A DNA stretch of 9,086 nt from CG2-30-68-42 sp037440385 (GTDB taxonomy: Bacteria > Pseudomonadota > Gammaproteobacteria > Burkholderiales > Rhodocyclaceae), in assembly GCA_037440385.1 (NCBI GenBank), contig JBBIUI010000089.1:1-9086 (forward strand), given 5' to 3'. Positions within the stretch are counted from its first letter, which is position 1, and every line of letters starts with the position of its first letter. The notes under the pieces were generated by a model. That model was not told the DNA's origin and searched no databases. It saw only the letters and a program-made list of their open reading frames with translations. Shown here in pieces: positions 1 to 7,251 of the stretch. The translations under genes and the position numbers were made by a program.

Positions 1-128
1 GTTTCGGAGGCGGCGCAAGTGAGCAGGCAGCCAGGGCCCCGCGCAGCCGAGATGCGACCGCCCGCGAACGCCGCCCGCCGCCGACCCCATGAATGGTTGA
101 ATTCCGGGACCGCTTCGGAGGCGGCAGC
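1..128 (+). other. End of upstream gene (probably padE) and leader of padF
   Basis: The window opens inside or just after a gene on the + strand. By the gene order known for this enzyme (padE-F-G-H-I) it should be padE, the gamma subunit, but too little remains to identify it by homology. Two endings are possible. One frame stops at TGA 20-22 after a short basic tail (FRRRRK). Another stays open to TGA 130-132, overlapping the padF ATG as ATGA, which would give translational coupling; its tail is Ala/Arg/Pro-rich. The string TTCGGAGGCGGC occurs at 3-14 and again at 114-125, the second copy acting as the padF ribosome binding site. I cannot decide between the two endings from this window alone. 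Confidence 0.4.
117..121 (+). promoter_or_regulatory. Ribosome binding site of padF
   Basis: GGAGG lies 7 nt before the ATG at 129. This favours 129 over the in-frame upstream ATG at 93, which has no comparable site. The same GGAGGCGGC string stands before padG (GGAGG 490-494, 4 nt before ATG 499). Confidence 0.7.
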
Positions 129-419
129 ATGAAACAGCAGGCGAAACCGATGTTCGATGCTTCGCGCATTCCGGACGATCTGTGTCCGATCGCGGTGAAT
201 CCGAGCCCGATGCTGCCGGGGGACTGGCGAAGCATGCGTCCGATCGTCGACCGGGACAAGTGCGTCAAGTGCGCCGTGTGCTGGCTGTACTGTCCGGTGC
301 AATGCATCGTCGAGAAGCCCGCCTGGTTCGAGATCGGTTATGCCACCTGCAAAGGCTGCGGCATCTGTGCGCAGGAGTGCCCGCAACAGGCGATCACGAT
401 GGTGGCGGAAACGGCATGA
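129..419 (+). CDS. padF: Phenylglyoxylate dehydrogenase delta subunit, 2[4Fe-4S] ferredoxin-like
   Basis: This 96-residue protein is the small electron-transfer subunit of the phenylglyoxylate:acceptor oxidoreductase. It carries two textbook [4Fe-4S] motifs: C45-C48-C51-C55 (KCVKCAVCWLYCP) and C74-C77-C80-C84 (TCKGCGICAQECP). The spacing, the WLYCP variant and the NPSPMLPGDWR lead-in resemble the delta (ferredoxin-type) subunits of the 2-oxoacid oxidoreductase family. It would pass electrons from the TPP core (PadG/PadI) towards the PadI cluster chain and PadH in the cytoplasm. The start at 129 was chosen for its GGAGG site and because it gives a length usual for the family; starting at 93 would add 12 unconserved residues. 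The padG start follows after a 79-nt gap. The neighbours make the Pad assignment firm; the sequence alone would only say delta subunit of a 2-oxoacid oxidoreductase. Confidence 0.9.
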   Translation: MKQQAKPMFDASRIPDDLCPIAVNPSPMLPGDWRSMRPIVDRDKCVKCAVCWLYCPVQCIVEKPAWFEIGYATCKGCGICAQECPQQAITMVAETA

Positions 420-498
420 GGGCTCGGCGGACAGGCAGCGGAAGGCCGGGGACGGACGGGTCGGCCCTGCGTCATCGGCCGTCCGGGACGGAGGCGGC

Positions 499-1758
499 AT
501 GAACTCGATTCAGGCAGCGACAGCGGTACGGCGTCCGGACGAACGTGGTCCGGACGGGACGAAACCGAAAGTCCTCGTGTGCGACGGCAACCAGGCGGCA
601 GCCTGGGGCGTGTCGCTCGCCGATGTCGACATGGTCGCCGTGTACCCGATCACGCCCCAGTCCTCGCTGGTCGAATATCTGGCCAAGTTCATCGCCGAGG
701 GCAAGCTCGACGCGCAACTGGTCGATGTCGAGGGCGAGCATTCGGTGCTCTCCGTGCTGCAGGGCGCGGCTCTGGCCGGAGCGCGCACCTACACGGCGAC
801 CTGCGGACCGGGGCTGGCGTTCATGTTCGAGCCCTACCTGCGCGGGCCCGGCATGCGCCTGCCGATGGTGATGTCGATCGTCACGCGAGACACGCTGACC
901 CCGCAAAGCGTCTGGGGCGGCCATCAGGACGCGATGAGCGTGCGCGAGGCGGGCTGGATCCAGATGTATTGCGAGACCGTGCAGGAGGTGCTCGATACCG
1001 TCGTCATGGCCTATCGGATCGCCGAGCATCATGACGTGATGCTGCCGGTCAATGTGTGCCACGACGGGAACTACCTGTCCTACGGGGCGGCCCGGATCGA
1101 ACTGCCCGAACGCGACCGGGTACGGGCCTTCCTCGGCGACAAGAACGTCAACTGGCATGTCGCGCTCGATCCGGATCGGCCGATGGCCGTCGATCCGCTC
1201 ACCGGCGGCGCCGGCGGCCCGGGCCCGCGCATGTTCGTCAATTACCGCAAGGGACATTGCGCGGGAATGCACAGCGCGCTGCGCGTGATCGAGGACGTCC
1301 ACCGCGACTGGGAAACGCATACCGGCCACCGGCACGCCGCGCTGATCGAGCGCTACCGGATGGAGGGCGCGCAGTTCGCGATCGTGACGCTGGGGTCGAT
1401 GACGGGCGCGGCCAAGGACGCGGTCGACGAGGCGCGCGATGCCGGCGTTCCGGTCGGCCTGGTCAAGGTCAAGACCTATCGCCCGTTTCCGACGCTCGCA
1501 CTGGCCGAGGCGCTCTCGGAAGTTCGCGCGCTGGGGGTCGTCGACCGTTCGGTGGATTTCGGCGGCGGCTGCGGGCCGATGTACCGCGACGCGCTCGGTG
1601 CGCTCTATCGGCTCGAGCACCGCGTGCCGTCGGTTTCGTTCATCGGCGGGCTGGCGGGCGCCGACCTGACCGTCGAGCACTTCCATCGCGTGATCGAGGA
1701 AACGGCCGCACTGATGAAGGGTGCGCCCTGGGGACACACCGTCTGGCTGAACGAATAG
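499..1758 (+). CDS. padG: Phenylglyoxylate dehydrogenase alpha subunit
   Basis: This 419-residue alpha subunit of a TPP-dependent 2-oxoacid:acceptor oxidoreductase is close to the roughly 417 residues I recall for Azoarcus evansii PadG. The pyrimidine-binding domain I starts near residue 25. It shows YPITPQSS at 49-56 and the VEGEHSVLSVLQGAALAGARTYT block (about 77-99), in which Glu80 aligns with the Glu that activates TPP in pyruvate:ferredoxin oxidoreductase. The CGPGL segment and the domain II stretch VGLVKVKTYRPFP, typical of this superfamily, follow. With PadI it converts phenylglyoxylate and CoA to benzoyl-CoA and CO2. The start at 499 has GGAGG 4 nt upstream; the frame is open further upstream to 340, but that part overlaps padF and is not family-like. 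padH follows after 35 nt. Aromatic specificity is inferred from subunit make-up and resemblance to Pad proteins, not from a visible pocket residue. Confidence 0.94.
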   Translation: MNSIQAATAVRRPDERGPDGTKPKVLVCDGNQAAAWGVSLADVDMVAVYPITPQSSLVEYLAKFIAEGKLDAQLVDVEGEHSVLSVLQGAALAGARTYTATCGPGLAFMFEPYLRGPGMRLPMVMSIVTRDTLTPQSVWGGHQDAMSVREAGWIQMYCETVQEVLDTVVMAYRIAEHHDVMLPVNVCHDGNYLSYGAARIELPERDRVRAFLGDKNVNWHVALDPDRPMAVDPLTGGAGGPGPRMFVNYRKGHCAGMHSALRVIEDVHRDWETHTGHRHAALIERYRMEGAQFAIVTLGSMTGAAKDAVDEARDAGVPVGLVKVKTYRPFPTLALAEALSEVRALGVVDRSVDFGGGCGPMYRDALGALYRLEHRVPSVSFIGGLAGADLTVEHFHRVIEETAALMKGAPWGHTVWLNE

Positions 1759-1793
1759 TCGACGAACACCAGCAATACCAGCGAGGATCGGGC

Positions 1794-3047
1794 ATGCGGC
1801 ATACCCACTATCTCATCGTCGGCGCGAGCCACGCCGCGCTCTCGGCGATCCATGCCATCCGGATGACGGATGCGGAGCACGACATCACGATGGTGTGCCG
1901 CGACGGCGCGCTGCCCTATTCGCCCACCGTGCTGCCCTATGTGGTTTCCGGGCGCTCCGATCCGGGCAGCGTGTTCCTGCGCGACGAGGACTGGTTGCGC
2001 ACGAGTAAGGTCCGGTTCCTGTCCGCACACGAGGTGTGCCGGGTGGACGCCGCCGCCAGCGTCGCGGAGCTCGCCTCGGGCGAGGCGATCCATTACGAAA
2101 AGCTGCTGGTCGCGAGCGGCGCCGCGCCCGTGCGCCCGCCGATACCGGGGCTCGATGGCGTCCGATACCACGTGCTGCGCACGCTCGAGGATGCGTTCGG
2201 GCTGCGCAAGGCGCTGGAGCGCACCGAGCGCGCGGTCGTGCTCGGAGCCGGCCTGATCGGCATGCACGCGGCGGAGAACCTGGCGCACGCGCGCGCGAGC
2301 GTCACCGTCGTCGAACGCGAGGCGCAGGTGCTGCCCGCCTATTTCGACCGGGAGGCCGCAGGGCTGATCGAAGCGGCCTTCGTGCGCGCCGGCGTCGCGA
2401 TGCGCACCGGTTGCGCCGTCGAGCGCGTGCACTCCGACGGCGAGGGCTTCACGCTCGCGCTGTCGGACGGTTCGCGGGTGTCCGGCGATCTGTTGCTCGT
2501 GGGTACCGGCGTCGTACCGGTGACGGGTTTCCTGAAAGGCTCCCCTATCGAGATCGACCGCGGCGTGCTCGTCGATGACCAGATGCGCACCAATGTCGGC
2601 AACGTCTGGGCCGCCGGGGATGTCGCCCAGGCGCGCGGATTCTTCACGCCCGCCAAGATCGTCAGCGGCATCGTGCCCTACGCGGTCGAGCAGGGACGCA
2701 TCGCCGGCATGGCGATGAGCGGGGATCCGGGCCTGAGGGCGTTTTGCGGCACGGTGCCGCTGAACACCTATGCGTTCTTCGGCAACCACGCGCTGTCGGT
2801 GGGCGCCGATCTGTCCGGCGAAGACTGCGAAGTGGTCCGGCGCGTCGAGCCCGGCGAGGGTCGCTACCTGAAGATCGTGCTGCGCAACGGCCGGCTCGCC
2901 GGCATCTTCGGCATCAACGTCGAATTCGATGCCGGCATCATGTGGGAGCTGATCCTGCGCGAGATCGATCTCGCTGCGGTGAAGCGCCGTTTTCTCGACG
3001 ATCCGCAGGCCACCGCGCGCTCGTTGATGTCCAAGCATTGGCGCTGA
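1794..3047 (+). CDS. padH: Phenylglyoxylate dehydrogenase epsilon subunit, FAD/NAD(H) oxidoreductase
   Basis: This 417-residue flavoprotein belongs to the pyridine-nucleotide-disulfide oxidoreductase fold (A. evansii PadH is of about the same size). The N-terminal FAD site is a variant Rossmann loop, LIVGASHAALSAIHAIR (7-23). VASGAAPVRPP (107-116) marks the FAD domain, VVLGAGLIGMHAAE (148-161) with acidic VVERE (172-176) is the NAD-binding loop, and VWAAGDVA (271-278) is the second FAD-phosphate motif. It takes electrons from the iron-sulfur subunits and reduces NAD+, which makes this an NAD-dependent rather than a ferredoxin-dependent member. No redox-active CxxxxC pair is seen near the FAD loop, so it is not a disulfide reductase. 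The ATG at 1794 has GAGG 7 nt upstream. The frame is open far upstream through padG, but that part is a shadow. padI follows after 12 nt. Confidence 0.92.
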   Translation: MRHTHYLIVGASHAALSAIHAIRMTDAEHDITMVCRDGALPYSPTVLPYVVSGRSDPGSVFLRDEDWLRTSKVRFLSAHEVCRVDAAASVAELASGEAIHYEKLLVASGAAPVRPPIPGLDGVRYHVLRTLEDAFGLRKALERTERAVVLGAGLIGMHAAENLAHARASVTVVEREAQVLPAYFDREAAGLIEAAFVRAGVAMRTGCAVERVHSDGEGFTLALSDGSRVSGDLLLVGTGVVPVTGFLKGSPIEIDRGVLVDDQMRTNVGNVWAAGDVAQARGFFTPAKIVSGIVPYAVEQGRIAGMAMSGDPGLRAFCGTVPLNTYAFFGNHALSVGADLSGEDCEVVRRVEPGEGRYLKIVLRNGRLAGIFGINVEFDAGIMWELILREIDLAAVKRRFLDDPQATARSLMSKHWR

Positions 3048-3059
3048 GGGGACCGAGGC

Positions 3060-4412
3060 ATGCCTGGCTACAACACGATTTCGTTCCGTGCCGACCGGTG
3101 CACCGGCTGCGCGCAGTGCATGGACGCATGCGCGCAACGGCACTCGGAAGATGGCGATCGCGCGCACTCGCGCATCCACATCGTCGAGGGCGAGCGCGAG
3201 GGTAGCTGGGAGCTGGCGATGTGCCGGCAGTGCGGCGACCCGCAATGCGTGCTCGAGTGTCCGGCCGCCGCGCTCGCGAAGAACGCCTTGACCGGCGTCA
3301 TCGACTGGAGCGCCGAGCGCTGCATCGGCTGCCTGCTGTGCACGGTGGGCTGCGCCTATGGCGGCATCGTTCATGACGGGCTCGCGGGGCACGTGATCAA
3401 GTGCGACACCTGCGGCGGCGATCCGGCCTGTGTGCGGGCGTGCGGCGAAGGGGCGCTGCGCTACCTGACCAGCGCGCGCCTGTACAACGAGTTCGGCGAC
3501 CGGGAGGACCTGTTCGTTCCCGGACTCGCCGGCTGCCAGGGCTGCAATACCGAACTGCTGATGCGCCACACGCTACGCCGGGTCGGCCCGCAGAGCGTGC
3601 TCGCGACGCCCCCTGGCTGCGTGCCGGGCATGGGCTCGGTGGGCTACAACGGTTTCACCGGCTCGAAGGTGCCGGTGTTCCATCCGCTGCTCACGAACAC
3701 CGCTTCGATGCTCACCGGAATCAAGCGCCACTACAAGCGCGAAGGGCGCGAGATCACCGCGCTCGCGCTCGCGGGAGACGGCGGCGCGGCCGATGTCGGC
3801 TTCCAGTCGCTGTCGGGCGCCGCCGAGCGCGGCGAGGAGATCCTGTTCATCGTCATCGACAACGAGGGCTACATGAACACCGGCATGCAGCGCTCCGGCT
3901 GCACGCCCTACGGCGCCTGGACCAGCACCACGCCGGTCGGTCGCGAGGCGCACGGAAAGACGCAGGATGCGAAGAACCTGCCGCTGATCATGGTTTCGCA
4001 TCGCTGCGAGTATGTGGCGACCGCCTCGACCGCCTTCATGGAGGACTATTACGCGAAGCTGGAACGGGCGATCGCAGCCTCGAAGCGCGGGTTTGCCTAC
4101 CTGCACGTCTATTCGCCCTGCACGACGGGGTGGCGCTTTCCCGCGCAGAAGAACATCGAGGTCGCGCGCAAGGCGGTGGAGACCAACTTCGTCATGCTGT
4201 GGGAATACACGCCGGAAGCGGGCCTGCGGCTCACGCACCCGGTGGATCACCCGCGGCCGATCGCCGAATACGTCGAGGCCCAGGGCAAGTACCGCCATCT
4301 CGATGAGGAGCAGCTGGCCCACATCCAGCGGCACATCGAAGAGAACGTCAGACTGATCCGGCGTTTCGCCGAGGACCCAGGCGTCGCGCGGCTGCTCGCG
4401 GGCCACGCGTGA
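3060..4412 (+). CDS. padI: Phenylglyoxylate dehydrogenase beta subunit with fused four-cluster ferredoxin
   Basis: This 450-residue protein has two parts. Residues 1-135 form a HycB/DmsB-like iron-sulfur module with sixteen cysteines in four groups: C14-17-20-24, C55-58-63-67, C88-91-94-98 and C115-118-124-128, so four [4Fe-4S] clusters. Residues of about 150-450 are the TPP-binding beta subunit. C159, C162, C187 and C354 (SPCTTGW) match the proximal-cluster cysteines of pyruvate:ferredoxin oxidoreductase in spacing, and GDG 239-241 to Asn268 is the TPP/Mg2+ motif. With PadG it carries out oxidative decarboxylation and CoA transfer to benzoyl-CoA. The fusion and length (about 446 in A. evansii, from memory) match known PadI. 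GAGGGG at 3046-3051, overlapping the padH stop, serves as ribosome binding site for the ATG at 3060. The stop overlaps the next GTG start as GTGA. Confidence 0.94.
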   Translation: MPGYNTISFRADRCTGCAQCMDACAQRHSEDGDRAHSRIHIVEGEREGSWELAMCRQCGDPQCVLECPAAALAKNALTGVIDWSAERCIGCLLCTVGCAYGGIVHDGLAGHVIKCDTCGGDPACVRACGEGALRYLTSARLYNEFGDREDLFVPGLAGCQGCNTELLMRHTLRRVGPQSVLATPPGCVPGMGSVGYNGFTGSKVPVFHPLLTNTASMLTGIKRHYKREGREITALALAGDGGAADVGFQSLSGAAERGEEILFIVIDNEGYMNTGMQRSGCTPYGAWTSTTPVGREAHGKTQDAKNLPLIMVSHRCEYVATASTAFMEDYYAKLERAIAASKRGFAYLHVYSPCTTGWRFPAQKNIEVARKAVETNFVMLWEYTPEAGLRLTHPVDHPRPIAEYVEAQGKYRHLDEEQLAHIQRHIEENVRLIRRFAEDPGVARLLAGHA

Positions 4413-5236
4413 CCCGCGCGGCGAGCGGCGCGCCGCCCGGCGCGGGCCTGTTCGACTGTCACTTCCACATTTTCGACGGGCGCTTCGCGCTCGAGCCGAA
4501 CCACGGTTACCTTCCGGACGAATTCTCGTGCGAGGACTATCTCGCCCGCGCGCAGGCGCTCGGCATCACCGGCGGCGCGGTCGTCGCCGCATCGTTCCAG
4601 GGAACCGACCCGCGCTGGCTGCTTTCGGCACTGCGCCGTCTGGGCGCGGCATTCGTCGGCGTCGCGCAACTTGCCGAGGACGCGAGCGACGAGCAGATCC
4701 TGCACCTCGCCCGCGCCGGCGTGCGCGCGCTGCGCTTCAACCTGCGCCGCGGTGCCTCGCGCCCGATCGGCGAAATCGTCTCGACCGCGCACCGGGTCTG
4801 GGAGCTGGCGCGCTGGCATGTCGAGTTGTACGCCGATGCCGCCGAACTCGCCCCGGTTCTACCGCAGCTGCTCGAACTGCCCAGGCTGGCGATCGATCAC
4901 CTCGGACTGACGCGCTCGGGACTGCCCACGGTGTTGCGGCTCGCCGCGAATGGCGTCGCGGTCAAGGCGAGCGGCTTCGGGCGGGTGGATTTCGATGTCG
5001 GGCAGGCATTGCGCGAGATCGCATCGGCCAATCCCGACAGCCTGATGTTCGGCACCGACCTGCCCTCGACGCGCGCGCCGCGGGCGTTCGCAGCCGGCGA
5101 CATCGAGCTCGTACGCGAAGCGCTCGGCGAGCCGCTCGCCGAAGCGGCGCTGTCGGGAAACGCGCGCCGCTTCTACGGGTTCGGGCCGATTACGGCGGCC
5201 AGCCCGGGACCCGCCAGCCGCGCGCCAGCGCGATGA
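4409..5236 (+). CDS. Amidohydrolase-2 family metal-dependent TIM-barrel hydrolase
   Basis: This 275-residue protein belongs to the amidohydrolase 2 family (PF04909-like; relatives include 2-pyrone-4,6-dicarboxylate lactonase and other lactonases or decarboxylases of aromatic catabolism). D16-C-H18-F-H20 is the strand-1 metal-binding DxHxH motif. WHVELY (His138), IDHLG (His164), VKASGFGRV (Lys186) and LMFGTDLPSTRAPR (Asp217) are the later barrel-strand motifs, and NARRFYGF is the usual C-terminal family signature. It starts at GTG 4409, overlapping the padI stop by 4 nt with no convincing ribosome binding site, so translation should depend on coupling to padI. It is therefore an operon member, although no such hydrolase is among the five Pad subunits. 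Lactone or amide hydrolysis, ester hydrolysis or decarboxylation of an aromatic intermediate are all possible; the substrate is unknown. Its last 47 nt overlap the end of the opposite-strand gene. Confidence 0.85.
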   Translation: MTRAASGAPPGAGLFDCHFHIFDGRFALEPNHGYLPDEFSCEDYLARAQALGITGGAVVAASFQGTDPRWLLSALRRLGAAFVGVAQLAEDASDEQILHLARAGVRALRFNLRRGASRPIGEIVSTAHRVWELARWHVELYADAAELAPVLPQLLELPRLAIDHLGLTRSGLPTVLRLAANGVAVKASGFGRVDFDVGQALREIASANPDSLMFGTDLPSTRAPRAFAAGDIELVREALGEPLAEAALSGNARRFYGFGPITAASPGPASRAPAR

Positions 5237-5807
5237 GCCGCAATCCGGCCGCGAGCGCTGCGCCGCAGCCGAGCGAGACCGGATCCGGAGCGCCGGTCGC
5301 ATGCAGTCCCAGGAAGGCCCACGAGCCGGCGAACGAACACACCGCGTACGGGCGCCGGTCGTGGAACACGATCGGGACCTCGTTGCAGATGATGTCGCGC
5401 ATGACGCCGCCGAACACTCCGGTGATCACGCCCATCAGGGCGGCGACGAATACCGGCACCCCGAGCTCCAGTGCCTGACTCGCGCCCACCACACTGAACA
5501 GCCCGAGCCCGAGCGCATCGGGCACCTGGATCGCCCGTTCCGTGAAGCGAATTCGCCGCAATGCCGGAATCGCCGCCAGCGACAGCGCGAACACCAGCCA
5601 GACATATTCCGGATGCTCCATCCAGAAGAACGGCCGCCGGTCGATCAAAAGATCGCGCAGCGTGCCGCCCCCGAAAGCGGTGACGAAGGCAACCGCGAAC
5701 ACGCCGACGACATCCAGGCGCTTGCGGGCGGCCTCGATGAAGGCCGACACGGCGAAGGCGAGCAGCGCGCCGATCTCGAGCGCGGTGAGCAGGATTCCGA
5801 TTCTCAT
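5190..5807 (-). CDS. TRIC/UPF0126 family membrane channel protein
   Basis: This 205-residue integral membrane protein of the UPF0126/TRIC (trimeric intracellular cation channel, YicG-like) family probably acts as a monovalent cation channel in the inner membrane. The family's internal duplication is visible: FGGGTLRDLLIDRRPFFW (45-62) in repeat one and FGGVMRDIICNEVPIVFHD (132-150) in repeat two, each between hydrophobic helices (about 5-23, 33-50, 68-84, 98-112, 117-134, 155-170, 176-195). The family is about 205 residues long and begins directly with the first helix, so the ATG at 5807 was chosen; an in-frame ATG at 5858 would add 17 polar, proline-rich residues but has a slightly better AGG upstream. 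It ends by overlapping the amidohydrolase gene tail to tail and is divergent from glk. No link to the pad pathway is evident. Confidence 0.88.
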   Translation of the reverse strand: MRIGILLTALEIGALLAFAVSAFIEAARKRLDVVGVFAVAFVTAFGGGTLRDLLIDRRPFFWMEHPEYVWLVFALSLAAIPALRRIRFTERAIQVPDALGLGLFSVVGASQALELGVPVFVAALMGVITGVFGGVMRDIICNEVPIVFHDRRPYAVCSFAGSWAFLGLHATGAPDPVSLGCGAALAAGLRLIALARGWRVPGWPP

Positions 5808-5882
5808 GGTGCGCGGCGAGGGCCCGTCCGGCGGGACGAGCGGGCAAGTGTAGTTCATGTCCGGCCTGCGGGTTCGGCGCGC

Positions 5883-5912
5883 TTGCCGGTCGCGGTCCGT
5901 CTGTGCTATCAG
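5883..5912 (+). promoter_or_regulatory. Candidate sigma-70 promoter of glk
   Basis: TTGCCG at 5883-5888 and TATCAG at 5907-5912 are separated by 18 nt. The -10 is preceded by TG at 5904-5905, giving an extended -10 (TGC-TATCAG). It lies 27 nt before the glk ATG, in the divergent gap between glk and the TRIC gene. This is a pattern match only. Confidence 0.4.
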
Positions 5913-5939
5913 TTCGGAAACGACGATGCGCGAGGTCCC

Positions 5940-6929
5940 ATGGCTCGGCTGCTGGCGGCGGACATCGGTGGTACCAAGTCGGACTTCCGGCTGATCGAGT
6001 TCGCGAACGGGCGCTGCGAGACGCTGCGCGAAGCGAGCCTCGCGAGCGCGCGGGCGGCCAGTGCCGAGGCCCTGGTTCGCACGTTTCTCGGGAGCGATGC
6101 GGGAACGATCGCACTCGCGGCCCTGGCGGTCGCCGGACCGGTGAGCGGCCGGTGCGCCGAGCTGCCGAACCTTCCGTGGGATGTCGATGCGGCGCGGCTC
6201 GAGCATGCACTCGGCGTCGCGCGCGTCGCCCTGCTCAACGATCTGGAAGCGACCGCCTGCGGCATTCCCGAACTGCCGCCCGAAGCGTTCGAGACGCTCA
6301 ACGCCGGTGTGCCGGACGAGGGGCCGATCGCGGTGATCGCAGCGGGCACGGGGCTGGGAGAGTCGGTCGCGCTGCGCTTCGCTGGAGGCTGGCTGGCACT
6401 GCCCGGCGAGGGCGGCCACGCCGATTTCGCGCCCGGCGACGAGCTCGAAATCGGACTCGCGCGGTTCCTGTGGCGCCGGTACGGGCACGCGAGCTGGGAG
6501 CGCGTGGTTTCGGGTCCGGGACTGGTCGATCTCTACCACTATCTGGCCGAGGCGGCGGGCGATACCGCAAGCGCACCGTGCCTGCAACCGGCACCGGGTG
6601 CGGACGCCGCCGCGCAGATCGCCGCCGAAGGGCTCGCCGGGCGCGATCCGGTCGCGTCGCGCGCGATCGAGGTGTTCGTGCGCGCCTGGGGCGCGGAAGC
6701 CGGCAACCTGGCGCTGCGCTGCCTTGCCACCGGCGGGCTGTATGTCGCCGGTGGCATCGCGCCGAAACTGGCCGCGCGGCTGCGCAGCGGCGGTTTCCTG
6801 GAAGCATTCACCGCCAAGGGGCGCTATGCCGCGCTGCTACGCCGCGTTCCGGTACGCATCGTACTCGACCCGAAGGCTGCACTGCACGGCGCCGCGCTGC
6901 GGGCGGTCGCGCTGGCGCAGGCGCGATGA
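5940..6929 (+). CDS. glk: Glucokinase
   Basis: This 329-residue ATP-dependent hexokinase of the bacterial glucokinase family (PF02685) phosphorylates glucose to glucose-6-phosphate in the cytoplasm. LLAADIGGTKSDFRL (4-18) is the phosphate-1 loop of the ASKHA fold, and LLNDLEA (98-104) contains the catalytic base Asp101. AAGTGLGES (134-142) is the phosphate-2 region, GEGGHADFAP (156-165) is the sugar-binding Glu/His motif of Glk, and YVAGGIAPKL (268-277) is the adenosine motif. Length matches the family (E. coli Glk is 321). The start at 5940 was chosen because the signature begins four residues later and GAGG lies at 5932-5935, 4 nt upstream; the frame is open far upstream, but that part is antisense to the TRIC gene. 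It probably has its own promoter and no functional tie to the pad operon. Confidence 0.93.
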   Translation: MARLLAADIGGTKSDFRLIEFANGRCETLREASLASARAASAEALVRTFLGSDAGTIALAALAVAGPVSGRCAELPNLPWDVDAARLEHALGVARVALLNDLEATACGIPELPPEAFETLNAGVPDEGPIAVIAAGTGLGESVALRFAGGWLALPGEGGHADFAPGDELEIGLARFLWRRYGHASWERVVSGPGLVDLYHYLAEAAGDTASAPCLQPAPGADAAAQIAAEGLAGRDPVASRAIEVFVRAWGAEAGNLALRCLATGGLYVAGGIAPKLAARLRSGGFLEAFTAKGRYAALLRRVPVRIVLDPKAALHGAALRAVALAQAR

Positions 6930-7251
6930 TGAAGACACCGGCCGGGGCGACGGGCGGCGGCGAGCGTTCGGGACTTGCGTGGCGGGCTTGCCGGACCGGT
7001 GACGTTCGTCGAAGGCGGCCCCGGTCAGAACCCATGCGGGGGTGATGAAGGCGAAGAGCGGTCGATGGCCGTTTACGGATCGTGGTAGATTGTGAGCCGT
7101 GGCGATCGGGTGTCGTCGCTGGCAGCCGATGCCGGAAGTCGCGGCTCGAAGGCGATACGCCGCAAGCCCTTGCGAGCCGCCCGTTGCGCGGCCGAAACCG
7201 CGCACGGAACATGAACCGCGCGATTCGCCGGCCTGCCCGACGGTGGCTGAG
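6930..7251. other. Non-coding stretch between glk and the repeat element
   Basis: There is no open frame with recognisable protein features, no RNA gene and no clear terminator here. A CACCGG/CCGGTG pair shortly after the glk stop is too widely spaced and lacks a T-run, so it is not called as a terminator. I see nothing else to annotate. Confidence 0.5.

Noticed and set aside
457..492. Hairpin CGGCC/GGCCG between padF and padG
   Set aside because: Only 5 bp pair cleanly before a mismatch and there is no T-run; not convincing as terminator or processing site.
1056..1793. In-frame extension upstream of padH that would make a 663-residue protein
   Set aside because: This part overlaps padG in another frame and is Arg-rich without motifs; the PadH FAD loop begins right after ATG 1794, which has a ribosome binding site.
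1605..3569. 654-residue open frame on the minus strand across padG-padI
   Set aside because: Entirely antisense to padH and parts of padG/padI with clear family motifs; composition (His/Arg/Ala-rich, no motif) is that of a shadow frame in GC-rich DNA. The same applies to the minus-strand frames at 472-1737 and 3573-4406.
5301..5939. In-frame extension upstream of glk (542-residue frame)
   Set aside because: It is antisense to the TRIC gene, and the glucokinase signature starts four residues after ATG 5940.
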